A stretch of DNA of 64,000 nucleotides from contig JASKMD010000030.1 in the NCBI GenBank assembly GCA_030144725.1, positions 6,402,617-6,466,616 on the forward strand. Direction: 5' to 3'. Made by a program: the position numbers and the translations under genes. Below the pieces are notes generated by a model. That model did not search any database, was not told the DNA's origin, and saw nothing but the letters and a program-made list of their open reading frames with translations. Positions within the stretch are counted from its first letter, which is position 1; each line of letters starts with the position of its first letter. This DNA is from Haematococcus lacustris (lineage: Eukaryota; Chlorophyta; Chlorophyceae; Chlamydomonadales; Haematococcaceae). This document shows, one piece after another, positions 42,967-64,000 of this stretch.

Positions 42967-43268
42967 CAGGCTCAGCGCTCCTGCTATGGGTCTCGGCCTG
43001 CTGATGCAGAATGACCATCAAGGGAGGAAGGGATGTCAGATGGAAGGGCCACCCCCTGAAAGGGCCCTTGCCAGCCGCCCTTTGCTGTCCCTGCTTGAGC
43101 CCCTGCTTGACCGCCCTTCTGCCCCTGCTAAGTCGCCCTACTGCTGCCTACTGCCGCCCTACTGCCCTACTAGCAGGAGTGCGCCGACAATAAACTAGAC
43201 AGAGTCGTCCCCAGCTTTTACGTCCTCCACCCGCGAACCCTGCTGAGCTGTCGCGCACCATTTGTCAG
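42967..43268 (+). repeat. Upstream KCS duplication, copy 2
   Basis: Second copy of the block at 42265-42548, about 700 bp downstream in direct orientation. CGACAATAAACTAGACAG here replaces CGACTATAAACTAGACAG. Confidence 0.8.
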
Positions 43269-43597
43269 CCAAAGCTGCCAGCAGACTCGTTAACACCTGC
43301 GGGCGGGTGCATGCCAAGGGACATGGGAAACGCGCCCGCAATGCACCCGGAGAAGGAGTGCGCCAACAAAAAACCAGAGAGACTCGTCCTCGGCTTTTGC
43401 GTCCTCAGCTCGTAAAGCCTGCTCAGCTACCGCGCAGTTGCGACTACTCGTCAGCAGGTGCGTGCTGGTATCAGCTAATGCACGTCAGGGTTACCCAAAG
43501 GGACCTGGGTCCGCCATGAGTGAGAGGCCTGCGACCGTCCGGCTCATCCGCGCTTCCTGTTCCGAACCTCGTAGTCAACCCCACCGTTTCACCAACA

Positions 43598-49986
<6,389 letters not shown>

Positions 49987-51074
49987 GCAGCTGCCGGCTG
50001 TGCTGGAGGCGGCAGGGGCAGAGGTGGTGGTGGTGGTGGTGCTTAGGGTGCCACAGCGCAATGCCTGCTGTGGGCCTGGAGTGACTCTGCTGCTGGGTGC
50101 TGCTGGTGTGGGATGGGTGGGTGTCTTCCGAGTCTGGACATGCTGCCCGCCCACCTGCTCTTGCCTAGGCCTGGGATTGGTTTCGCTTTGGGCTTGGCCT
50201 GAGCTTTGCTTTGCCTCGCTTTGGCCTGGGCCCTGGCTTAGGCTCTGGCCTGAGCCCAGGCTTGGCCTGGGCCTTGCCTTGCCTTGGCTGCTGACCCCGG
50301 GTGGTTCCTGCCCACAGCTGCCGCATGCACCATGGTGCCAGCAGCGGGCAGTGCACCACCCCTCAGGCTCCCTGATGCTCTCATCGCTTGCCTTGACGCA
50401 GCCGCTGCTGCCTGGCTATGTGCTATGCTTGTATTGACACGCTCAGAATGGCTAAGCTGCTTGTCAGGAGAGGATGTGTTTGTCATGTGGGTCAAGCATG
50501 GTACTCATTGGCTGTATAGTGCCGGCCGCATGGTTGCTGCCCGAGCAGTGGACTATGCAGGCCATGGCTTGTGGTCCAGTGAGGACCAGGTCGTCCAACA
50601 TCATTAGGAAACTGCTTTCAGCACAGCTCTGTCCAGCATGCAGAGTCAAAGCATGCAAGTTAGTGGCTCATGAGTTGAGGAGTGCATGGAGTTGAGTGGG
50701 GTTGAGAAAGTGTTGGAATAAGTTGCTTCACAAGTGTTTATCCATTCAAATGGTTGCATGTCTTCACGAGCTGGTGCAGTCATGCCTCTTGAAGGCTGTG
50801 GTAGTGATCATGCGTTTGATGGCGTGTTGAGTTTTGCAGTGTGAACTGTTGATTGTTGACGTAACGACGTCAGTCGTCTGTTGCCTGTGAAGCAGCTGTA
50901 AGCGACGGTGACACTGCTTGCGTGACATTGCCAGTCTCAAGGACTTATAGTAGGATGCATCCGGTTACACCTTTATTCACTTTGGTAGTCGGGGGGCTGA
51001 CACACCTGAAAGGGGGCTGACACACCTGAAAGGGTATAAAGTGTGACCAGCTGTGACCACCCTGCCTAGTGTGT
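49987..51074. other. KCS downstream spacer
   Basis: Contains imperfect GCCTTGGCCTGGG repeats (50165-50285). No gene was recognised before the F5 fragment. Confidence 0.4.
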
Positions 51075-51849
51075 GCTTGTGTGTGCCATGCAGCTCCTGC
51101 AGCAGGCTGAAGCCCTGCCCAATGGAGTATCAAGCAGGTGAACTTCTTTGGCAGCACAAGCATTGGCAACGGGGATGGGTGTAGGGTAAAGGCAACGTTG
51201 CAGGCCTGCTGCAAGGTGACGGAGAGGCCCTAGGGGTCATGACAAGGTGACGAGGGCCAGGTGGAGATGATTGGATGACTTCCGTACCAGCCGGGGCAGC
51301 TCAGCTTGATGGCAACGGGGAGCTTGCAGCAGGGGCAGCGGAACACTAGTAGCTGCACCCAGCCTTTGGCAAGCGGGCCACCAGCCCGTGCGGGGCCTGA
51401 TGAGGTGCCTGCCATCCTGCCATCCCGCCATCCTGCCATCCCGAGTTCTGTCTGACTAGAAGTGGGTCCGCGCATCCTGCCAGAGCCTCCACAGCCAGCC
51501 TAGCGTGGATCAAACCCCCTCCGGGCAAGGCAGGCAAGGCCAAGTGCCAGGCAGCCACACAGCCAGCAGCCTCAGAGCCTGGACCTAGCATTCCCCAGCC
51601 AGCCAAGCGTACCAAGGCTGAGCAGGCAGCCGAGGCTACCCAGCCTGCACAGGCTGACGGGACTCGGAGGTGCATTCGTTCTTACTTTCTTGATGTCTGC
51701 TGGTTCACTACTCGCGTCCCGAGGAAAGCCCAGAGTACAAGCTAAGTAGCTGACTCAACCTTATCCTCACTCGTATTCAAACACTGACCAGGGCAAGCCT
51801 GACTGGCATGACTGGCGGCCCTGCCCCCCATTGGCAAGGAGTACCAGCA

Positions 51850-54294
51850 TCAGGCGTTCCCAACTACCTGAAAACCACCCCCCTGTGATACGAAGCCTGT
51901 ATCTCCGCAGCCACTCAGTCAAAAATATATGTAAACAGTGCTTTGAACAGAGGAGAGCCATATCTACGAAGTGGCAGACGCAGCAAAAACTATGTCGCTC
52001 TCAGCGGTGCTCAGTGCCTGTCCAAAGATACACATTTGAATTCATGCGATTTCGCCACATGCGAGGCGCGCCGCACTAGCACGCTTCGCCACGCTGTTGT
52101 GAGTGGCACCTGCAACACGCAGCAGCAGTCGGAACATGTTTTGCTTTTAGCATGTGGACGCGACGACGGCAGTCGTGACGACTGGATACCACTATGAGCT
52201 TTTGGAGCTGCTGCTGCCGGCTGCTGTACTACGCTTAAACAAGGTGCTAGGTGCAGTTCGTGTTGTTGTCTCACCTTGCTTTGCTGCCCTCGACTTGTTA
52301 GCTGCAGGTGCCCCACGCTTTCGGGACGTGCTTGCCGCTGCCAGCTGTTGCTGCTGCTGAGGGGGTGCACCAGCAGGCTCAGCCAGCTCAGGAGTGGTGC
52401 CTGCAGGTGTCAGCTGCTGCTGAGGGGGCGCAGCTGCGTCAAGCTTCCCACGGATGTGGGTGCACACGTGGCTCAGTAGCTTGGGTACCCTCCAGCTCGT
52501 GTGTACCTCCTGCTTGTGAAACTGGAGGTATGACTGAAGCTGCTTTCCTGTCATCTTCATTGCCTCCTCGACAGTTGTGTGGCCATAATCATGCCCCCCA
52601 AAGGCAAGGGCATGGGCCGCTGCAAGCCGCTGTTGGCACGCATGGTCACCCACATTAATCACAACCCTCCCGACCTTGTGCGTTGCATCTGTGATCTGGC
52701 GCTCTGCCTTTGCTGACCGCTGTGCTGCAGCTGTGGCATCCTCCTTACGCCGCACTTCAGCACGGAGCTGACCCATATGCTGCTGCAAATCATCTAGATG
52801 CATCCTGACGGTGCTCAAGCAGTGGTGAGCATTGTAGGGTGCAGTCCTGGCTGCTGGCCTCCCCACAGGGCCCTCTTGAGTTGGAATGAAGATGTCTGCT
52901 GGTGAGGGTGAGGGTGCGAGGCCGGCTGGGCTGAGCTGCTCTGCCATGCTGCCCATGGGCCGGCCATGGCTATTCAGCCTTCCGTAGCCAGCCTCTGCAC
53001 ACCGCCTCAACACCTCCATTGACACGGGGTGCTGCTCCAGAACCAGCAGCTGCTGCCTCTGCTTGAAGGTGAGTGGGGAGCGGTGGGGGCGGTGTTTGTT
53101 CCGGTAGATATGCACCTGACCCTGGAGGCGGTGTCGAGCAGTCCGTAGGGAGTGATTGGTAGCTGCCGCTCTGCATGCCACCTGCTGCAAAGCCGTGTGC
53201 TCACCCTGCAGGCATTGGTGTGCTGCCTGCAGGTCGTCTAGGTCGCCCTGCAACCCATCCACGGTGCCCATGAGGGACTGCACCACATCCCGCAGCCGCT
53301 GCACCTCAGCCTGCAGGTCACGGTTTGTCGTTTGTGCCGTACAAGCTGCAGCCTTGATGTTGTTAGGGCAATGCAGATAGCCAGCGCTTGGCGAGTTGTT
53401 TAGTGCATTGAGATGGGCACTATGCGCCTTGCTTAATCTCTTCTTCTTCATGGTTAGGGCCTGAGAGGGGTGGGGTGAGTGGCTGAGCGGGGCTACGGGC
53501 TTGGCTTGGGGTGATGGGAGGTGAAGGATAAGGAGATGGGTGAAGGAGAGGTAGGGGGGAGGAGGCGAGGAGAAGGAGAGGTAGGGGGGAGGCTGGGCTG
53601 CTGGGAGGAGGGGCTATTGGGAGCTGGGCGGTGAAGACAAGGTTGGGAGATGGTGGGTCAAGCTGTGTTGGTGGTGGCCACGTGGCGGAATGGTAAGCCA
53701 AGCTCAGTCGGCTCCTCGTGTACCTGTAGCCATCAGCATGTGTACCTTGTAAGCGGTATAACTTGTCACATACAAACCCAATGATTGAGTTGCATAGTGC
53801 CATGGACGCGTTATTGAGTATGCTGTAAAAAATCTGTGTGAGGTCAGGCTGTTTGTGCAATGGTTGAAAACATAAAGCGGATAATAGCTGGAGGGGGTGC
53901 CAAATCCCTACTGTGCCGCTCACCATTACAGAGATACAGCGCTGCCACACACAGTTTCGAGTTCCTTCACATCCTCGCCAAGCGGCCTGCACCATCAGGA
54001 ACCTCGCGCAGCCATGTTTGCCGGACTTCAGTGGTGTGCGCCACCGACATGTCGTGCATCGCTAACGGATAGCCAAGGACGTAGCTTACCGGTGTAGCTA
54101 ACCACGGTCTGCGATTGGGACACATCCGGGGTCACATGTGGCTGCCCGCATCGAAAGATTCCGATGGCAATTCCAGTCTTACATTAAATGCGCAATATCA
54201 CATCGCAGCAGACGCAACAAACGTTACATCAAAAGATTGAGTAGGCGGGCTGCAGTTGCATGAAGATTACCAACCCCATGTTGGGAACGCCTGA
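51850..54294. mobile_element. Inverted-repeat transposon B (2445 bp)
   Basis: Ends TCAGGCGTTCCCAAC and GTTGGGAACGCCTGA, flanked by perfect 7-bp duplications ACCAGCA (51843-51849 and 54295-54301). The right end shares GGGGTTGGTAATCTTCATGC (inverted) with transposons A and C. It holds one long minus-strand gene, 53451-52192. The minus-strand leader (53650-53460) is C-rich, as in C. No recognisable transposase. Confidence 0.82.
52192..53451 (-). CDS. Coiled-coil protein of transposon B, unknown function
   Basis: One open frame of 419 aa starting MKKKRLSKAHSAHLNALNNS. Residues 40-120 are a heptad-like coiled coil (LQAEVQRLRDVVQSLMGTVD..LQGDLDDLQAAHQCLQGE). Then come a basic segment (HRLQGQVHIYRNKHRPHRSP), LTFKQRQQLLVLEQHPVSME, DIFIPTQEGPVGRPAARTAP, a second helical stretch (MHLDDLQQHMGQLRAEVRRK), a possible globular part (VVINVGDHACQQRLAAAHAL..LQSYLQFHKQEVHTSWRVPK) and a Gln/Ala and Lys/Arg-rich tail. 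The broken gene in transposon C is homologous in the first 190 residues and at the tail. I do not recognise a transposase fold. DNA binding by the basic tail and oligomerisation by the coil are inferences. Confidence 0.65.
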   Translation of the reverse strand: MKKKRLSKAHSAHLNALNNSPSAGYLHCPNNIKAAACTAQTTNRDLQAEVQRLRDVVQSLMGTVDGLQGDLDDLQAAHQCLQGEHTALQQVACRAAATNHSLRTARHRLQGQVHIYRNKHRPHRSPLTFKQRQQLLVLEQHPVSMEVLRRCAEAGYGRLNSHGRPMGSMAEQLSPAGLAPSPSPADIFIPTQEGPVGRPAARTAPYNAHHCLSTVRMHLDDLQQHMGQLRAEVRRKEDATAAAQRSAKAERQITDATHKVGRVVINVGDHACQQRLAAAHALAFGGHDYGHTTVEEAMKMTGKQLQSYLQFHKQEVHTSWRVPKLLSHVCTHIRGKLDAAAPPQQQLTPAGTTPELAEPAGAPPQQQQQLAAASTSRKRGAPAANKSRAAKQGETTTRTAPSTLFKRSTAAGSSSSKSS

Positions 54295-54625
54295 ACCAGC
54301 AGCGCTACAAGTTGGTCAATGACCGGCTGCCCAAGGCCAGGCAGCGGCTGCACCGGGCTGCAGAGTACCGGCGGGGCATTGATGGCCGGGCCCGCAACAA
54401 TGCGTAGGCCCTAGTAGTTTGCACACGCTGGTAGCCTTTCAAGCATTAAGCTGTTAGTTTTGATGAGGTGCCCAGTGGTCATGGGGTTTTCCCAGAACGT
54501 GCCATCGATGTGGAGTTTGCAGTCATCAAGGGTGCGACCGAGGATGCTACAACATGTGTGTAGTAGCTGAGTGAGATTATCCACAGTCAAGTATGTTGTT
54601 CCTTGTTGAATGAGTTTTGTGTGAC

Positions 54626-55290
54626 TGACTGGCATGACATTGCAAGCCTATACCCCTATTCACGCCAGTCACCACGAGGCCACCTAGGCCCCCCTAGGCC
54701 TCCTAGAGCCCCACCACCTGCACCTGGCAGCCTCAATGCACCTTCACACGCAGCAACAACAGGGCGCAACATCAACCGTCTGCCGCGTTCAAGAGTCCAT
54801 TTTGTCATTGTCGGAAGTGCTATGTCCCCTTGACGCCATGTGTCGGCCCTGGTATGCTTGGCAGACTGGTGTGCACACAGCTGGTGTATTGTTCCCAACC
54901 AATGTGCCGGGAAGCTGCCGGGAAGCAAGCATGGATCCCCGCGCGGAAAGAGCCCAGCTCCGCCTTACCGAATGACTCATTCTACAACGCTCCTGTAGAG
55001 CCTCGCGCGAGGTTCTTGCGCAGCATAGAACAAAAGTGCACGGCTAACTTCACGCTCGCGTCCGATATTACGCCCCGGACTGCAGCTCGCCGTGGCGCTG
55101 AACATCAGCTGCGCCGTCTTCGCAAGCATCAAACCACGGTGCGGCGCAGGTGGGCGCACCCGCAGGACGAGGTGGCCCCCATGCCCGCGGCTGCGCTCGC
55201 GCTTGCATCGCAGACTCCTACGATGAACCAGGTCTTTGGATGCTTTGGCCCGCAGGGTTTTGACGTCAAGAGGCCGTCGCGGCCAGCAGC
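54626..55290. promoter_or_regulatory. Upstream region of ABCG gene
   Basis: 665 bp between the F5 tail and the ABCG start codon. No gene or promoter box was identified. The minus strand has an open frame (55387-54977), judged incidental because it overlaps the ABCG start. Confidence 0.35.
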
Positions 55291-63792
<8,502 letters not shown>

Positions 63793-64000
63793 GTGAGGCT
63801 TGGGTTGGGAGATGGTGTTCACTTCCGGTGGTGGAGACGACGAGATAGGGGAGGTGTCCAGGTAAGGAGGTAAGGAGTAATGAGATGTGAATGTAACATA
63901 GCTTTCACTAGCATCACTAGGGTCACTCCATCCACACTTCCTCATTCATCTCTTTCTGTCACTTTTTTATTGTTTCTGTGGCTATGGCTGCCGGTGTCGC
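63793..64000 (+). other. ABCG intron 10, incomplete
   Basis: Sequence after the donor CAG-GTGAGG. No further ABCG exon is recognised before the window ends. Confidence 0.5.

Larger units (their letters stand above)
51075..54625 (+). pseudogene. TnpB/Fanzor-like copy F5, split by transposon B
   Basis: Plus strand: VNFFGSTSIGNGDGCRVKAT then LQACCKVTERP-stop (51138-51232), the FFGxxxIG block. Next DDFRTSRGSSA-stop and QPVRGLMRC (51274-51414), then a Lys/Pro linker (EPGPSIPQPAKRTKAEQ, 51570-51630). ALPPIGKEYQ runs into transposon B at 51850. The frame resumes after it at 54302 with RYKLVNDRLPKARQRLHRAA, EYRRGIDGRARNNA and a stop at 54405. The subfamily II 3' tail follows to 54625, with hairpin CTACAACATGTGTGTAG at 54548-54564. 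Stops show that the copy is dead. The LPPIGKEYQ-QRYKLVNDR join is exact once the transposon and one ACCAGCA are removed. Confidence 0.6.

Noticed and set aside
53420..53995. 191-codon minus-strand frame upstream of the transposon B gene
   Set aside because: Mostly the C-rich leader tract and overlapping the gene start in another frame; no homologue in transposon C was seen.

Overview
The window is GC-rich, intron-dense nuclear DNA of a green alga. Genes have many short exons with GT-AG introns of 60 bp to 5 kb, and most long introns carry their own micro- or minisatellite. The protein families (an acyl-elongating 3-ketoacyl-CoA synthase, an ABCG half-transporter, a plastid-type GAR transformylase, secreted Ser-Pro proteins) fit Chlamydomonadales. 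The repeated fragments with the motif WVDRDCNAALNLQR resemble, from memory, a family abundant in Haematococcus lacustris predicted proteomes; that species call is an inference I could not check.

Layout. 1-693 (-): decayed TnpB/Fanzor-like fragment leaving the left edge. 2203-3240 (-): secreted hevein-like Cys-rich gene. 3940-11337 (+): E1-like tRNA t6A dehydratase (TcdA/Tcd1) gene with 13 exons; a second Fanzor-like copy sits in its intron 4. 12309-13924 (-): small secreted Cys-rich/Ser-Pro protein, all 8 exons joined in phase. 14320-15560: partial duplicate of a downstream exon, with an 18-bp minisatellite. 16665-27097 (+): secreted fibronectin-III gene whose last intron is a roughly 4-kb satellite. 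28151-29150 (+): Fanzor-like pseudogene. 29570-31692 (+): GAR transformylase (purN type). 31857-37513: nest of Fanzor-like sequences broken by two inverted-repeat transposons. 38537-40234 (+): unknown protein. 42265-43268: duplicated block upstream of KCS, with a Fanzor-like fragment between its copies. 43598-49986 (+): KCS, 12 exons. 51075-54625 (+): Fanzor-like copy split by a third inverted-repeat transposon. 55291-63792 and beyond (+): ABCG transporter, truncated by the right edge.

Most novel signal. Seven dispersed fragments belong to a TnpB/Fanzor-like (RuvC-type) family, in two subfamilies, each with its own conserved non-coding 3' tail holding a short hairpin. Three separate transposons (32359-33583, 34424-37453, 51850-54294) share the terminal inverted repeat TCAGGYGTYCCCAAC. 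They are flanked by 7-bp target duplications, and all three lie inside Fanzor-like units. The two larger ones carry related genes for a coiled-coil protein that I do not recognise.

The host genes have no common pathway. Two secreted Cys-rich genes and the FN3 gene are plausibly extracellular-matrix products; KCS and ABCG could both serve lipid synthesis and export, but that link is speculative.
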